A DNA stretch of 64,000 nt from Desulfuromonas sp. DDH964 (GTDB lineage Bacteria; Desulfobacterota; Desulfuromonadia; Desulfuromonadales; DDH964): the NCBI RefSeq assembly GCF_001611275.1, contig NZ_CP015080.1:2980001-3044000 (forward strand). The letters run 5' to 3'. The notes beneath the pieces were generated by a model that searched no databases, was not told where the DNA came from, and was given only the letters and a program-made list of their open reading frames with translations. Below, piece by piece: positions 1 to 11,618 of this stretch; positions within the stretch are counted from its first letter, which is position 1, and the number at the start of each line of letters is the position of its first letter. The position numbers and the translations under genes were made by a program.

Positions 1-334
1 TCACCACGTCCCGCTCGTCATCGTTCAATCCCGCCCAGAGGCGCAGCGGCTTGCTCAGGGGGATACGCCCCTGGGCGTCGAACTTGACCGGGGTATGGGG
101 TGCGATATAGATACGGTTGAGCTGGGTGCGCTCAGCGGCGCTCGGATGCTGCTGGATGGTGCGGGAGAAGGCGGCCCAATCGGCCGGTAGAAAGGCGGTC
201 AGACCGCGGTCGCGGTTCTGGGTCAGCACCAGGCCATCTTCACCCGCAGCCGTGAGCAGATCCCGGAACTCCTTGGGAATACTGGCCCGCCACTTGGCGT
301 CAATGGTGTTGACATAGGCGCCGCTGAATTCCAT
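1..334 (-). CDS. mraZ: Transcriptional regulator MraZ (5' part, runs off window start)
   Basis: This is the N-terminal 111 residues of a MraZ/AbrB-fold DNA-binding protein, the regulator heading the division and cell wall (dcw) gene cluster. The translation begins MEFSGAYVNTIDAKWRASIP, with the conserved early DAKxRxxIP motif. A second half repeats the pattern as FDAQGRIPLSKPLR (residues about 88-101), giving the two swapped-hairpin repeats of the family. The ATG at 334 is preceded by GAGGT and by a MraZ box and strong promoter. The 3' end and the expected downstream rsmH lie outside the window. Confidence 0.93.
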   Translation of the reverse strand, partial: MEFSGAYVNTIDAKWRASIPKEFRDLLTAAGEDGLVLTQNRDRGLTAFLPADWAAFSRTIQQHPSAAERTQLNRIYIAPHTPVKFDAQGRIPLSKPLRLWAGLNDDERDVV

Positions 335-347
335 CCCACCTCACAAT

Positions 348-372
348 GACACTAATACCCACTAAATCCCAC
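348..372 (-). promoter_or_regulatory. MraZ box (autoregulatory operator)
   Basis: On the minus strand GTGGG occurs at 368-372 and 358-362, with a degenerate GTGTC at 348-352, so the units repeat with an exact 10-bp period. Direct TGGGN repeats spaced by 5 nt upstream of mraZ are the known MraZ binding site. The box lies between the promoter and the start codon, which fits autoregulation of mraZ and the dcw operon. Confidence 0.8.
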
Positions 373-383
373 CAATTGGCACG

Positions 384-412
384 ACTATATCGGCCACCCC
401 ACACCTTGTCAA
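384..412 (-). promoter_or_regulatory. Sigma-70 promoter of mraZ
   Basis: On the minus strand TTGACA (407-412) and TATAGT (384-389) are separated by 17 bp. This near-consensus promoter would start transcription near position 377, just upstream of the MraZ box. The upstream CNNM gene ends at 496 in the same direction, so mraZ has its own promoter. Confidence 0.8.
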
Positions 413-495
413 GGAGTTTTTCCACTTAATTAAGGGGTTAGGGAGCGCCGGCAGGGGGAGAGAAACGGCGGGAGGATGGGTCGCGGGGAGAAAGT

Positions 496-1758
496 TCAGG
501 GGGTGGGCCGGGGACCTTCCGGGAGGAGCATTTCGATCGCTTCGACGCGGCGATCGACAACCTTGCGAACTGTCAGGGTGACGCCGTCGACCTGGCAGCC
601 GTCCCCTTCCTGCGGAATGGTGCCAAGGGTGCGCATCAGCAGGCCGGCAAGGGTATTGGCGTGTTCTTCGGAGAATTTGAGTTTGAAACGGCGATTGAGG
701 GTACGCAGGGAGGCACTGCCGTCGACCAGGAAGCGGCCCGGCCCGAGTTCGCGGACCAGCACCTCCTCAACGTCGTATTCATCCTGTATTTCGCCGATGA
801 TCTCCTCGACGATATCCTCCAGGGTGACGATCCCCTCGACGCCGCCATATTCGTCGATCACCATTGCCAGGTGCAGATGACGGCGACGGAAGGACTGCAG
901 CAGGGTCTCGATCGGCTTCGACTCGGGGACGAAATAGGGTGGCCGGGCGAGTTCCCGCAGCGAGAACTCACCGCGGTTGCCGACAAAATTGAGGATGTCC
1001 TTGGAGTGGATCACCCCGACGACATTGTCGAGACTCCCCTCGTAGACCGGAAAGCGGGAGTGCCGCGCCTGCTGCACGATCGGCAGCACGCTCTCGAAGG
1101 ACTCGCCGACTTCGATGCCGACGACCTCGGTACGGGGGATCATGACATCACGGACCCGGATCTGCGACAGTTCAAAGACCCCGTGGAGCATGCGCCGCTG
1201 TTCCTTGGCGACCACCCCGGTCTGTTCGCCCACCGAGATGATCGAACGAATCTCGTCCTCGGAGATCAGCGGCCGCGCCGCTTCTCCCTTCAGCAGCCGG
1301 GTCAGCAGCCGGGAGACGCCGGTCACCATCCAGACCACCGGGGTAAGGACCCACATCACCACCAGGATCGGCCGCAGAACCAGGAAAGAGAGCTTTTCCG
1401 GGTAGCGGGCGGCGTAGGTCTTGGGGCAGACCTCGGAAAAGATCAGCAGCAGCGGGGTCAAAACGAGGATCGTCATCAACTCGCCACGATCGCCATAAAG
1501 CTCGACAAAGAGTGTGGTGGCGAAGACCGAAGCGGCAATATTCACCAGGTTATTGCCAACCAGGATGGCGCTCAGCAGCCGGTCGGGGTGCTCGAGGACG
1601 GCCTCGAGACGATCGGCGCCACTGCGGCGTTTTTCGACCAGGTACTTGAGGCGCAATTTGTCGAGCGACATCAGGGCCGTTTCCGAACCGGAAAAGAAGG
1701 CGGAAAGGACGAAGAGAATGCCAAGGGTGGCGAGGTGGAACAGTTGTGCTTCGGACAT
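496..1758 (-). CDS. CNNM/CorC-type hemolysin-family membrane protein with CBS pair
   Basis: This is a 420-residue inner-membrane protein of the HlyC/CorC (DUF21-CBS-CorC_HlyC) family, linked to magnesium and divalent cation transport or resistance. An N-terminal DUF21 membrane domain (residues about 5-190, with FFSGSETALMSL) is followed by a CBS pair containing RDVMIPRTEV and a DEYGGVEGIVTLEDIVEEI motif. A C-terminal transporter-associated domain (about 345-415) ends the protein. The ATG at 1758 is chosen because the longer open frame upstream adds a non-conserved arginine-rich stretch. It is divergent from ligA. Confidence 0.88.
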   Translation of the reverse strand: MSEAQLFHLATLGILFVLSAFFSGSETALMSLDKLRLKYLVEKRRSGADRLEAVLEHPDRLLSAILVGNNLVNIAASVFATTLFVELYGDRGELMTILVLTPLLLIFSEVCPKTYAARYPEKLSFLVLRPILVVMWVLTPVVWMVTGVSRLLTRLLKGEAARPLISEDEIRSIISVGEQTGVVAKEQRRMLHGVFELSQIRVRDVMIPRTEVVGIEVGESFESVLPIVQQARHSRFPVYEGSLDNVVGVIHSKDILNFVGNRGEFSLRELARPPYFVPESKPIETLLQSFRRRHLHLAMVIDEYGGVEGIVTLEDIVEEIIGEIQDEYDVEEVLVRELGPGRFLVDGSASLRTLNRRFKLKFSEEHANTLAGLLMRTLGTIPQEGDGCQVDGVTLTVRKVVDRRVEAIEMLLPEGPRPTP

Positions 1759-1856
1759 GAGTGACCCTGAAGGGAAGATCGTCCCGGCAACCGCCGGTGT
1801 TTTGGGGGGATCATACCCCAAGTCGGCGGCGCTGACAAACAAGTTGTGACTGGCGA

Positions 1857-4229
<2,373 letters not shown>

Positions 4230-4260
4230 CCCAAGGCCGGAGCCTGCCTCACGCTGCTGT

Positions 4261-4650
4261 TCAGGCGGGGAGTGGTGCCGGGGCCAGGTAGCGGTCGAGG
4301 AGGGAGAAGATTTCCTGACTCTTGAAGGGCTTGTGGACAAAGGCGACGGCGCCGGCGCGGCGCCCGGTTTCAGCATCGGCCTTCTCATTGCGGGCCGAGA
4401 GAAAGATAACCGGGATCTCCCGGGTCGCCGGATCCTCCTTGAGCATCCGGCAGGCCTTGAAGCCGTCGAGGTTGGGCATCATCACATCGAGCAGGATCAG
4501 GTCGGGACGTTCCTTCTGCGCCATCTCGATCCCCTCGACACCGTCACTGGCATAGACCACCTGGTAGCCGCGCAGGCGCAGAATCGTCTCCAGCAACCGC
4601 AACACGCTCTGGTGATCATCGACCAGCAGAACCTTCTTTTCCCCCGCCAT
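4261..4650 (-). CDS. Single-domain response regulator (CheY-like receiver)
   Basis: This 129-residue stand-alone receiver domain has the acidic pair in LLVDDHQ, the phosphoacceptor aspartate in LILLDVMMPNLDGF, the conserved serine in VIFLSA and the lysine in FVHKPFK. There is no output domain, so it must act through a partner protein, and no histidine kinase lies nearby. Its ATG overlaps the rsmI stop codon by one base (TAATG), which indicates translational coupling. The pathway it serves cannot be told from sequence. Confidence 0.9.
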   Translation of the reverse strand: MAGEKKVLLVDDHQSVLRLLETILRLRGYQVVYASDGVEGIEMAQKERPDLILLDVMMPNLDGFKACRMLKEDPATREIPVIFLSARNEKADAETGRRAGAVAFVHKPFKSQEIFSLLDRYLAPAPLPA

Positions 4651-5507
4651 TACGCCTCCTCGTCCTTCATCCGCAGCACCTCGCGATAGACTTCATCCCC
4701 CGAGACGCCGAGTTCCCTGGCGACTTCCCGCGCCAGCTGCCGTGGCGGCAGGTCGCTGGTGCGCCGTTTGCGCAGCAGCGCTTCGCGCACCGTCTCCTCC
4801 GGTCGTACCGGTAACGCCGGGGCGAGCACCAGTACCAGCTCGCCCCGAACCCGACCGGCGCCGAAATGTTCCAGCGCGGTGCCGACGGTGCCGCGGAAAA
4901 TCTCCTCGTGCAGCTTGGTCAACTCCCGCGCCACCGTCAGCCCCCGCTCCGCTCCGTAGACGGCCACCAACTCCTTCAGGGTAGCCAGCAGGCGATGGGG
5001 CGCCTCGTAGAAGACGAGGCTCCTCTCCTCGGCAGCCAGGCGTTCGAGCTGGCTGCGCCGCGCCGCCGCCCGGCTGGGGAGGAACCCCTCGAAGGCGAAA
5101 CGATCGACCGGTTGGCCGGCCACCGACAGGGCCGTGATGGCCGCCGCCGGGCCCGGGACCGGCACCACCGCATGGCCCGCCTCGAGGCAGCGCCGCACCA
5201 GCAGGTAGCCGGGGTCGGAAATCGCCGGCGTTCCGGCATCGGTGATCAGGGCGAGGGAACGCCCGGCGGCGAGGTGACGCAGCAGCTCGTCACTCTTGCG
5301 CAGCTCGTTATGGGCAAAACAGGAGGTGAGCGGCGTGGCAATGCCGTAGTGGCTGAAGAGCTTGCGGCTGTGGCGGGTATCTTCCGCCGCCACCAGGTCG
5401 ACCTCGCGCAGGATGCGCAGAGCCCGGAACGTCAGGTCCTCGAGGTTGCCGATCGGCGTCGCGACCACGTAGAGGGTCCCGCCACCGTTCACCGCCACTT
5501 CACTCAC
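4650..5507 (-). CDS. rsmI: 16S rRNA 2'-O-methyltransferase RsmI
   Basis: This enzyme methylates the ribose of C1402 in 16S rRNA. The 285-residue product has the tetrapyrrole-methylase-type fold with [20 protein letters not shown] at the N-terminus, [12 protein letters not shown], and the glycine-rich SAM site [14 protein letters not shown]. The GTG at 5507 is chosen because it follows GAAGGTG by about 9 nt and overlaps the nadE stop by 8 nt. The much longer open frame upstream is an nadE shadow. The C-terminus carries the RsmI helix-turn-helix-like segment. Confidence 0.94.
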   Translation of the reverse strand: MSEVAVNGGGTLYVVATPIGNLEDLTFRALRILREVDLVAAEDTRHSRKLFSHYGIATPLTSCFAHNELRKSDELLRHLAAGRSLALITDAGTPAISDPGYLLVRRCLEAGHAVVPVPGPAAAITALSVAGQPVDRFAFEGFLPSRAAARRSQLERLAAEERSLVFYEAPHRLLATLKELVAVYGAERGLTVARELTKLHEEIFRGTVGTALEHFGAGRVRGELVLVLAPALPVRPEETVREALLRKRRTSDLPPRQLAREVARELGVSGDEVYREVLRMKDEEA

Positions 5508-7461
5508 CCGCAGCACCTTCGCGGCGATCGAGCTCATCGAGCCAGAGCCGCGCCACGGCGTCGCTGGGCATGCGCCAGTCCCCGCGCGGCGAGAGGGCGA
5601 CGCTGCCGATCTTCGGCCCGTCCGGCAGACAGGAGCGCTTGAACTGCTGGCTGAAGAAGCGCTGGTAGAAAAGGCGCAGCCAGCGGCGCAGCTGGCTCCT
5701 GTCATAGTTGCCGGCAAAAGCCCGCTCGGCGAGAAAGAGAATCTTCGCCGGCGGAAACTGCAGGCGCAGGGCATGGTAGAGGAAGAAGTCGTGCAGCAGA
5801 TAGGGACCGACCTGCTCCTCGGTGCGCTGTTCGATCTCCCCGTTGGCGGCCGGCGGCAGCAATTCAGGGGAGACCGGGGTGGCGCTGATATCGTGGAGGA
5901 TTGCGGCGCAGCGGCCGCTGAATTCCTCCTCGGCGCACCAGTCGACGAGGTAACGGACCAGGGTCTTGGGCACCCCGCAGTTGACCGCGTACATCGACAT
6001 GTGGTCGCCGTTGTAGGTGCACCAGCCGAGGGCCAGCTCCGAGAGGTCGCCGGTGCCGATGACGAGGCCGCCGACCTGGTTGGCGATATCCATCAGCAGC
6101 TGGGTCCGTTCCCGGGCCTGGGCATTCTCGAAGGTGATGTCATGCTGGGACTCGGGGTGGCCGATATCGGCAAAATGCTGGCGAACCGCCGCGTCGATCG
6201 GGATGGTGCGCAGCTGCACCCCGAGCTGCCCGGCGAGCCCGACCGCGTTGTCGCGGGTGCGTGCGGTGGTCCCGAAGCCGGGCATGGTGACCGCAACGAT
6301 GCCGCTGCGCGGCAGGTCGAGACGGTCAAAGGCGCGGCAGGTGACGAGCAGCGCCAGGGTCGAGTCGAGGCCGCCGGAAATGCCGAGCACCACCTGGCGG
6401 CTCCCGGTATGCAGCAGGCGCTTGGCGAGACCGGTCGTCTGCAGGGCGAAAATCTCCCGGCAGCGCTCGGCCCGCTCATCGTCATCACCCGGCACAAAGG
6501 GCATGGCCGGCACCGGGCGGGAAAAGCTCGCCGCCGGCGTCTCGCCCAAGGGGAAGTCGATGAAGCGCGGCACTTCATCGGCGGCAGCGTCGACGAAACT
6601 GCTGCTGCGCAGCCGTTCCCCCACCAGCCGCCCGAGATCGACATCGGCATGGCTGACCACGGTTTCGAAACGGAAGCGCTCGCTTTCGACAAGGAGCTGG
6701 CCGTTCTCGGCGATCAGGGAATGGCCGGAGAAGACGAGGTCGGTGGTCGACTCCCCGGGCCCCGCCGAGGCGTAGGCATAGGCCGCCAGGCAGCGGGCCG
6801 ACTGGCCGCAGACCAGCTCGCGGCGATAGCGCGCCTTGCTGAGAAGTTCCGGGCTGGCCGAGAGGTTGGTCAACAGGGTCGCGCCCTGGGTCGCCAACCG
6901 GCCGCTCGGCGGATTGACGGTCCAGGCATCCTCGCAGATCTCGATGCCGATCCGGCAGGCGTCGAACCCTTGCGCCCGGAAGATCAGGTCGGTACCGATC
7001 GGCACCGTCCTCCCCCGCCAGTCGAGAGTCGACTGGCGCAACAGCGCTGCCGGCGCAAACCAGCGCTTTTCGTAGAATTCCTGGCTGTTGGGCAAAAACT
7101 GTTTCGGCACCAGTCCGCAGAGCTGCCCACCAGCGAGAAAGGCGGCGCAGTTGAAGAGCCGGTCGCCGATCGCGACCGGCAGGCCGACGATCAGCGCCAC
7201 GCCCTCCCGGGCAGCGACGGCAGCCAACTCGTCGAGGGCGCTGGCCGCAGCAGCGACCAGCAACGGTTGCAGAAAGAGGTCGGCGCAGCTGTAGCCGGTG
7301 AGGGCGAGCTCCGGCAGGACCAGCAGGCGGCAGTGGCGTTCGCCGGCCAGGCGCACGGCGGCCGCCGCCTGTTCGAGATTGTAGGGGACGTCGGCGACCC
7401 GCAGCGCCGGGCTGGCGACAGCGACCCGCAGGAAGCCGAAGCTGGAGAGATTTTTGCACAT
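5500..7461 (-). CDS. nadE: Glutamine-dependent NAD+ synthetase
   Basis: This 653-residue two-domain enzyme makes NAD+ from deamido-NAD+, ATP and glutamine. The N-terminal nitrilase-like glutaminase has a Glu-Lys-Cys triad: Glu in [12 protein letters not shown] (near 51), Lys in [11 protein letters not shown], and Cys in [10 protein letters not shown]. The synthetase domain carries the P-loop [13 protein letters not shown] (near 360) and [20 protein letters not shown]. The built-in glutaminase means free ammonia is not required. It overlaps rsmI by 8 nt. Confidence 0.95.
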   Translation of the reverse strand: MCKNLSSFGFLRVAVASPALRVADVPYNLEQAAAAVRLAGERHCRLLVLPELALTGYSCADLFLQPLLVAAAASALDELAAVAAREGVALIVGLPVAIGDRLFNCAAFLAGGQLCGLVPKQFLPNSQEFYEKRWFAPAALLRQSTLDWRGRTVPIGTDLIFRAQGFDACRIGIEICEDAWTVNPPSGRLATQGATLLTNLSASPELLSKARYRRELVCGQSARCLAAYAYASAGPGESTTDLVFSGHSLIAENGQLLVESERFRFETVVSHADVDLGRLVGERLRSSSFVDAAADEVPRFIDFPLGETPAASFSRPVPAMPFVPGDDDERAERCREIFALQTTGLAKRLLHTGSRQVVLGISGGLDSTLALLVTCRAFDRLDLPRSGIVAVTMPGFGTTARTRDNAVGLAGQLGVQLRTIPIDAAVRQHFADIGHPESQHDITFENAQARERTQLLMDIANQVGGLVIGTGDLSELALGWCTYNGDHMSMYAVNCGVPKTLVRYLVDWCAEEEFSGRCAAILHDISATPVSPELLPPAANGEIEQRTEEQVGPYLLHDFFLYHALRLQFPPAKILFLAERAFAGNYDRSQLRRWLRLFYQRFFSQQFKRSCLPDGPKIGSVALSPRGDWRMPSDAVARLWLDELDRREGAAGE

Positions 7462-7516
7462 GCAATGGCCCTGTTGGCGATGGTTATGCCGGCCGGAAAT
7501 GCCGGAAATGCCCTTT

Positions 7517-7544
7517 ATTCTAAAGACCCGGCGGGAAAATGCAA
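7517..7544 (-). promoter_or_regulatory. Possible nadE promoter
   Basis: In the 114-bp gap between yraN and nadE the minus strand shows TTGCAT (7539-7544) and TAGAAT (7517-7522) with a 16-bp spacer. The -10 match is good and the -35 fair. Confidence 0.45.
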
Positions 7545-7575
7545 TGGGTGCGGGGGGATTTCCTCTTTTTGCGGG

Positions 7576-7941
7576 TCACGCCCCGAAGGCGTTTTCGATA
7601 TGTTCACAGCAGGGAGCGCCATCCGGCCCCGGCATGACGGCGATGACGTCGAAGCGGGGCTGCATCCGGCCGGGGGGATGATCGGCGAGGTACCAGCGCG
7701 CCGCCCGCAGGATCTGCCGCTGCTTGACCGGGCCGACGGCTTCGGCCGGGGTGCCAAAGGCGCGGCTGCGCCGGGTCTTGACCTCGACGATCAGCAGCAG
7801 GGACCCGCGCCGGGCAATGATATCGAGCTCCCCGACCGGGGTGCGCAGGTTGCGGGCGACGATGCGGTGACCGCTGTGCTCCAGGAAACGACAGGCGGCC
7901 TCTTCGCCCCAGCGCCCGAGGGCAAGACGTTCCTCGCTCAC
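7576..7941 (-). CDS. YraN/UPF0102 family endonuclease-like protein
   Basis: This 121-residue protein of the UPF0102 family has a Holliday-junction-resolvase/restriction-endonuclease-like fold. The motifs GRWGEEAACRFL, the acidic GELDIIAR and the EVKTRRS motif (core D-ExK) are intact, so a nuclease site is plausible. The physiological substrate of the family is not settled. It overlaps rnhB by 4 nt (ATGA), the usual rnhB-yraN arrangement in this group. Confidence 0.9.
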   Translation of the reverse strand: MSEERLALGRWGEEAACRFLEHSGHRIVARNLRTPVGELDIIARRGSLLLIVEVKTRRSRAFGTPAEAVGPVKQRQILRAARWYLADHPPGRMQPRFDVIAVMPGPDGAPCCEHIENAFGA

Positions 7942-8579
7942 GGCCGCACCAGGTGTTCGCGAACCCCGCCAAAGGTGGCGCGGTGCAACGGTGACGGCCC
8001 GAGGCGGGCAATGGCGGCGAGGTGCTCACGGCTGCCGTACCCCTTGTGGCGGGCGAAGCCGTACCCCGGGTAGCGCCGATCGTAACCGACCATGACGCGG
8101 TCGCGGACCACCTTGGCGATCACCGATGCGGCGGCGATGGAGAGGGAGCGGCTGTCCCCTTTTTTGAGGGTCTGCTGGGCAATCGGCAACGGCAGCGGGG
8201 TGATACCGTCAATAAGGAGGAAGTCGGCAGGAAGCTGCAGGCGCTTTACGGCGAGAGACATGCCGCGCAGGGTTGCCTGGAGAATGTTGATGGCATCAAT
8301 CTCGGCCGGCGAGGCGAAACCGACACCGATCGCCAGGGCCTGGGCCCGGATCAGCGGAAAGAGACGCTCCCGTTCTTTTTGGCTCAGCTTCTTGGAATCG
8401 TCGAGTCCGGCGAGGTCGAACTGTTGCGGCAGGATGACGGCGGCAGCGACCACCGGCCCGGCGAGCGGGCCACGCCCGGCTTCGTCAACGCCGGCAATGG
8501 CCCGGAAGCCGCGAGCGCGGGCGAGCCCCTCGAAATGGAGGGTGGAGGGGTCGGGAAAATCGAAGAGGGCTTCGCTCAT
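7938..8579 (-). CDS. rnhB: Ribonuclease HII
   Basis: This enzyme cleaves the RNA strand of RNA-DNA hybrids and single ribonucleotides in DNA. The 213-residue product has the catalytic Asp-Glu pair in GVDEAGRGPLAGPV, the DDSKKLS motif and later acidic residues. The ATG at 8579 is preferred to an upstream TTG because the conserved part starts soon after it. An intrinsic terminator separates it from rplS upstream, so rnhB and yraN probably depend on read-through or a promoter not recognised here. Confidence 0.95.
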   Translation of the reverse strand: MSEALFDFPDPSTLHFEGLARARGFRAIAGVDEAGRGPLAGPVVAAAVILPQQFDLAGLDDSKKLSQKERERLFPLIRAQALAIGVGFASPAEIDAINILQATLRGMSLAVKRLQLPADFLLIDGITPLPLPIAQQTLKKGDSRSLSIAAASVIAKVVRDRVMVGYDRRYPGYGFARHKGYGSREHLAAIARLGPSPLHRATFGGVREHLVRP

Positions 8580-8630
8580 GGTCGCGTCCCAGGGGGGGCA
8601 GAGAGGGCCATGGGGCGGAGTGCTCCCGGA

Positions 8631-8660
8631 CAAAAAGAGCCCCGGTCGGGGGACCGGGGC
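8631..8660 (-). terminator. Intrinsic terminator after rplS
   Basis: On the minus strand a 9-bp GC stem (GCCCCGGTC / GACCGGGGC, 8639-8660) is followed directly by TCTTTTTG. It marks the end of the ffh-to-rplS operon. Confidence 0.88.
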
Positions 8661-8681
8661 CGCGCAGGAGCAGTAATCGGA

Positions 8682-9029
8682 TCAGGCCTGGCGCTTCTCG
8701 CGGATGCGGGCCTTTTTGCCATGCAGGTTACGCAGGTAGTAGAGCTTGGCGCGCCGCACCTGGCCGACCATCACCACCTCGATCTTGTCGACCGCCGGCG
8801 AGTGGAGGGAGAAGATACGCTCAACGCCAAAGCCGTTGGAAATCTTGCGCACGGCAAAAGTGGAGCCGAGGCCGCGGTTCACCCGCTTGATGCAGACGCC
8901 CTGATAGACCTGGATGCGCTGCTTGTCCCCTTCGGTGATCTTGACATGCACCCGCAGGGTGTCGCCGGCCTTGAAGACCGGGATGTTCTTCTTGATCTGT
9001 TCCATGCTGATGCGGTCGATGCTGTTCAT
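8682..9029 (-). CDS. rplS: 50S ribosomal protein L19
   Basis: This 115-residue large-subunit protein sits at the 30S-50S interface. Recognisable family segments include [13 protein letters not shown], the [11 protein letters not shown] block and the basic C-terminus [19 protein letters not shown]. The ATG at 9029 follows an excellent GAGGAGG Shine-Dalgarno sequence, which rules out the upstream in-frame start. It is the last gene of the ffh-rpsP-khpA-rimM-trmD-methyltransferase operon. Confidence 0.97.
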   Translation of the reverse strand: MNSIDRISMEQIKKNIPVFKAGDTLRVHVKITEGDKQRIQVYQGVCIKRVNRGLGSTFAVRKISNGFGVERIFSLHSPAVDKIEVVMVGQVRRAKLYYLRNLHGKKARIREKRQA

Positions 9030-9136
9030 TACGTCCTCCTCTATCGGCGATGCTTTGGTAATCGTCAGGTGGTTGGTCAAATCGGTCCCGTAATCGGGGG
9101 CGGGCTGCGCAACAACGCCCAGTCCGGCAAATCGCT

Positions 9137-9694
9137 TCAGCTGGCGGCACGGTGGAGGCGATCGAGCAGGATCGCCGCTGCCGCCCGTACCGGCAGATGG
9201 TTATAGTCGCTCCCGCCGCTGATCGGTTCCAGAACCGGCCAGCCATGGGTGAAGAATGCGGGGGCCAACCCCCAACCGGTCCCGAGCACCAGCACCCCCG
9301 GCTGGTGGCCGAGCAGGGCGCGGGCCGTGGCGAGGCTGATACCGTCGCTGCGCCGGGCGCCGGTCAACAGTGGCAGCGCCGGGGAGTCGCAGTGCTTGCT
9401 CCAGGCAGCGACCGCCGTGGCGAGATCAGGGACGATATCGACCAGTTCCAGGGCGGCGCCACGGTCAGGGTTGTAGCCGGCGCCATACCCTTCCCGCCAG
9501 TGCTGGAGAATCCGGGCGACCAGCTGTTGCTGTTCGGCAACCGGAGTCACGACATAATAGCGGCCGACCCCATAGGTGCGACCGATGCGGGCGATGTCGT
9601 GCAGATCGAGGTTGGTCACGGCCGCGGCGACCACCGCACCGTTGCGATCGAGAACCGGGTGGTGCACCAGGGCCAGGGCCAGACGCTCCATCAT
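9137..9694 (-). CDS. SPOUT-type RNA methyltransferase (TM1570 / PF09936-like)
   Basis: This 185-residue protein resembles the SAM-dependent RNA methyltransferase family represented by Thermotoga TM1570. Visible segments are [11 protein letters not shown] and [16 protein letters not shown] at the N-terminus, then [10 protein letters not shown] and [15 protein letters not shown], consistent with a SPOUT trefoil-knot SAM site. The RNA target of the family is not established to my knowledge. Its ATG overlaps the trmD stop (ATGA), so it is translationally coupled to a tRNA methyltransferase and followed by rplS. Confidence 0.82.
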   Translation of the reverse strand: MMERLALALVHHPVLDRNGAVVAAAVTNLDLHDIARIGRTYGVGRYYVVTPVAEQQQLVARILQHWREGYGAGYNPDRGAALELVDIVPDLATAVAAWSKHCDSPALPLLTGARRSDGISLATARALLGHQPGVLVLGTGWGLAPAFFTHGWPVLEPISGGSDYNHLPVRAAAAILLDRLHRAAS

Positions 9695-10437
9695 GCCGGG
9701 CCGCCGTCAGCCAGCTCGTTGCGCACTTCCTCGAGCAGGCGTCGGTCTTCGGCGCTCAAGGAGGCCGTCTCCAGCAGTTCCGGGCGCCGCAGCAGGGTGC
9801 GCCGCAGCTGTTCGCGCCGCCGCCAGCGGGCGATCGCGGCATGGTTGCCGGAGAGGAGAACCTCCGGTACCCGTTCCCCGGCAAACTCCACCGGCCGGGT
9901 GTAATGGGGATGCTCGAGCAGTCCGTCCGAAAAAGAGTCGGTGACGGCGCTCCCCTGGCTGCCGAGAACCCCCGGAATGAGCCGGGCCACGGCGTCAATG
10001 ATCACCATCGCCGCGAGTTCACCGCCGGTGAGAACAAAATCGCCCAGCGAGTACTCCACGTCGACCAGGGGACGAATCCGCTCGTCAAATCCTTCGTAAC
10101 GCCCGCAGACCAGGATCAGCCCCGGTTCCAGGGCCAGCTCCCTGGCATCCTGCTGCCGGAAGGGCTTCCCCTGGGGGGACATCAGCAAGACCCGGGACCC
10201 CGGTCGTTCCCGGCGCAGGTCGGCAAGTGCCCGGGCCACCGGTTCCGGCTTCATCACCATGCCGTCCCCGCCACCGTAGGGGGTATCGTCGGTGACCTGG
10301 TGCCGCCCCTCGGCCCAGTTCCGCAGGTTATGGGCGGAAATCTGCAGCAGGTCCTTCTCGACCGCCTTGCCGATGATGCTGTCGGCGAAGGGGGAGTCGA
10401 ACATGCCGGGAAAGAGCGTCAGAACATCAAAGATCAT
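9691..10437 (-). CDS. trmD: tRNA (guanine-N1-)-methyltransferase TrmD
   Basis: This SPOUT enzyme makes m1G37 in tRNAs and so prevents frameshifting. The 248-residue product shows the N-terminal [29 protein letters not shown], and the SAM-knot region [26 protein letters not shown] follows. It overlaps rimM by 11 nt and the downstream methyltransferase by 4 nt. Confidence 0.97.
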   Translation of the reverse strand: MIFDVLTLFPGMFDSPFADSIIGKAVEKDLLQISAHNLRNWAEGRHQVTDDTPYGGGDGMVMKPEPVARALADLRRERPGSRVLLMSPQGKPFRQQDARELALEPGLILVCGRYEGFDERIRPLVDVEYSLGDFVLTGGELAAMVIIDAVARLIPGVLGSQGSAVTDSFSDGLLEHPHYTRPVEFAGERVPEVLLSGNHAAIARWRRREQLRRTLLRRPELLETASLSAEDRRLLEEVRNELADGGPA

Positions 10438-10966
10438 GATTGATCCGGGCCAGCTCCTCCGGCAGGTCGACCCGGACCACCCCCGATTCCAGATCGATCT
10501 CGGTAATAAACGCGCTGACCACCGGGATCATGACCTCGCCAAGGGGCCCTGTGACCACATAGATATCGTGCGCCGCCGTGGTCAGCAATTCACTGAGAAC
10601 CCCCAGCTCGCCGAGCTGGCGATCGAGCACCTTCAGCCCCTGCAACTGGTGCCAGTAGTATTCATCTTCCGCCAGTTCCGGCAGCTCGTCCCAGGCCAGC
10701 AGAAGGTCGCAGCCGACCAGCGGCTGCACCGCCTCGATCGTCTCAAGGCCAGCCAGGCGCAACAGCCAGAGCCCCTTGTGCATTGCCGCGCGCGCGACCC
10801 GAAAGAGCTGCAGCGAGCCATCGGCTTTGCGCAGCGTCACCTCCCGGGCTTCCTGCAGAGAGGTCGAATCCGCGTTCAGCGGCCGCACCTTGAGGTCGCC
10901 ACGGAGACCGTGGGTACCGATGACGGTGCCATACTGGAACAGGTCTTCAGTTTGCAGCGCGGTCAC
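10427..10966 (-). CDS. rimM: Ribosome maturation factor RimM
   Basis: RimM assists assembly of the 30S head and binds S19. The 179-residue protein has an N-terminal RimM barrel ([19 protein letters not shown], about 14-32) and a C-terminal PRC-barrel ([13 protein letters not shown] to [13 protein letters not shown]). The start is GTG at 10966, whose first base overlaps the khpA stop (TAGTG). Confidence 0.96.
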   Translation of the reverse strand: MTALQTEDLFQYGTVIGTHGLRGDLKVRPLNADSTSLQEAREVTLRKADGSLQLFRVARAAMHKGLWLLRLAGLETIEAVQPLVGCDLLLAWDELPELAEDEYYWHQLQGLKVLDRQLGELGVLSELLTTAAHDIYVVTGPLGEVMIPVVSAFITEIDLESGVVRVDLPEELARINHDL

Positions 10967-11199
10967 TATTCCATGATCTGGAGGTTGGCGCGGCGGTTTT
11001 CCCGGGTCGCCTTGGCATTGAGCAGGGTGCGCATGGCCTTGGCCGTCCGCCCCTGCTTGCCGATGATCCGCCCCATGTCCTCCTGGGCGGCCGCCAGCTT
11101 GACGAGGATCGAACCGTCGTCGGCCTCTTCCTCGGAAACGGTCACCGCGGCAGGATTTTCCACCAGGGATCTGGCAATGAATTCGATGAGCTCTTTCAT
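10966..11199 (-). CDS. khpA: KH-domain RNA-binding protein KhpA
   Basis: This 77-residue single type-II KH domain protein has MKELIEFIARSLVENPAAV at the N-terminus and the RNA-binding loop GRIIGKQGRTAKAMR. KhpA homologues bind small and ribosomal RNA and often work with KhpB/Jag. The ATG at 11199 is chosen because the upstream frame lacks family similarity. It follows a GGAGGAC Shine-Dalgarno sequence. It lies between rpsP and rimM, its standard place. Confidence 0.94.
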   Translation of the reverse strand: MKELIEFIARSLVENPAAVTVSEEEADDGSILVKLAAAQEDMGRIIGKQGRTAKAMRTLLNAKATRENRRANLQIME

Positions 11200-11261
11200 G
11201 GAGTCCGTCCTCCGGGAGGGGAAAGCGGCAAAACTCCGTCGGGCTGCACCGGCCTGAACGA

Positions 11262-11531
11262 TCAGGCCTCCTGGGGTTGCTTGAAGCGGGCCCAGAGGCC
11301 CTGCTTGCGCAGCAGCTGCCGTACCGTGTCGGTCGGCTGCGCCCCCTGCTTCAGCCACTCCAGGGTACGGTCTTCCTTCAGGGTCACCAGCGGCGGGTCC
11401 TGCTTCGGATCGTACTGGCCGAGCTTTTCGATGAAGCGACCGTCGCGCGGGTAACGCTCGTCAGCCACAACGACCTGGTAAAAAGGCTTTTTCTTGGCGC
11501 CACCGCGGGCGAGCCGGATCTTAACGGACAT
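11262..11531 (-). CDS. rpsP: 30S ribosomal protein S16
   Basis: This 89-residue small-subunit assembly protein begins [20 protein letters not shown]. It continues with [21 protein letters not shown] and a tryptophan-containing [14 protein letters not shown] block, all typical of S16. An AGGAGGAA Shine-Dalgarno sequence precedes the ATG. It is the second gene of the ffh operon. Confidence 0.97.
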   Translation of the reverse strand: MSVKIRLARGGAKKKPFYQVVVADERYPRDGRFIEKLGQYDPKQDPPLVTLKEDRTLEWLKQGAQPTDTVRQLLRKQGLWARFKQPQEA

Positions 11532-11618
11532 AGTAACTCTTCCTCCTCGATCTTTCCAAACTGTGGTCGGGTTTCAGGATAGGGGACCGAACCGATTCCC
11601 GGCTCCCGAGCCCTGGGC

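Noticed and set aside
661..1764. Long plus-strand open frame opposite the CNNM gene, and similar long antisense frames elsewhere (for example 5773-8073, 29297-31738, 60323-62644)
   Set aside because: They lie opposite well-supported genes, have no family signature, and their composition is that of reversed GC-rich codons.
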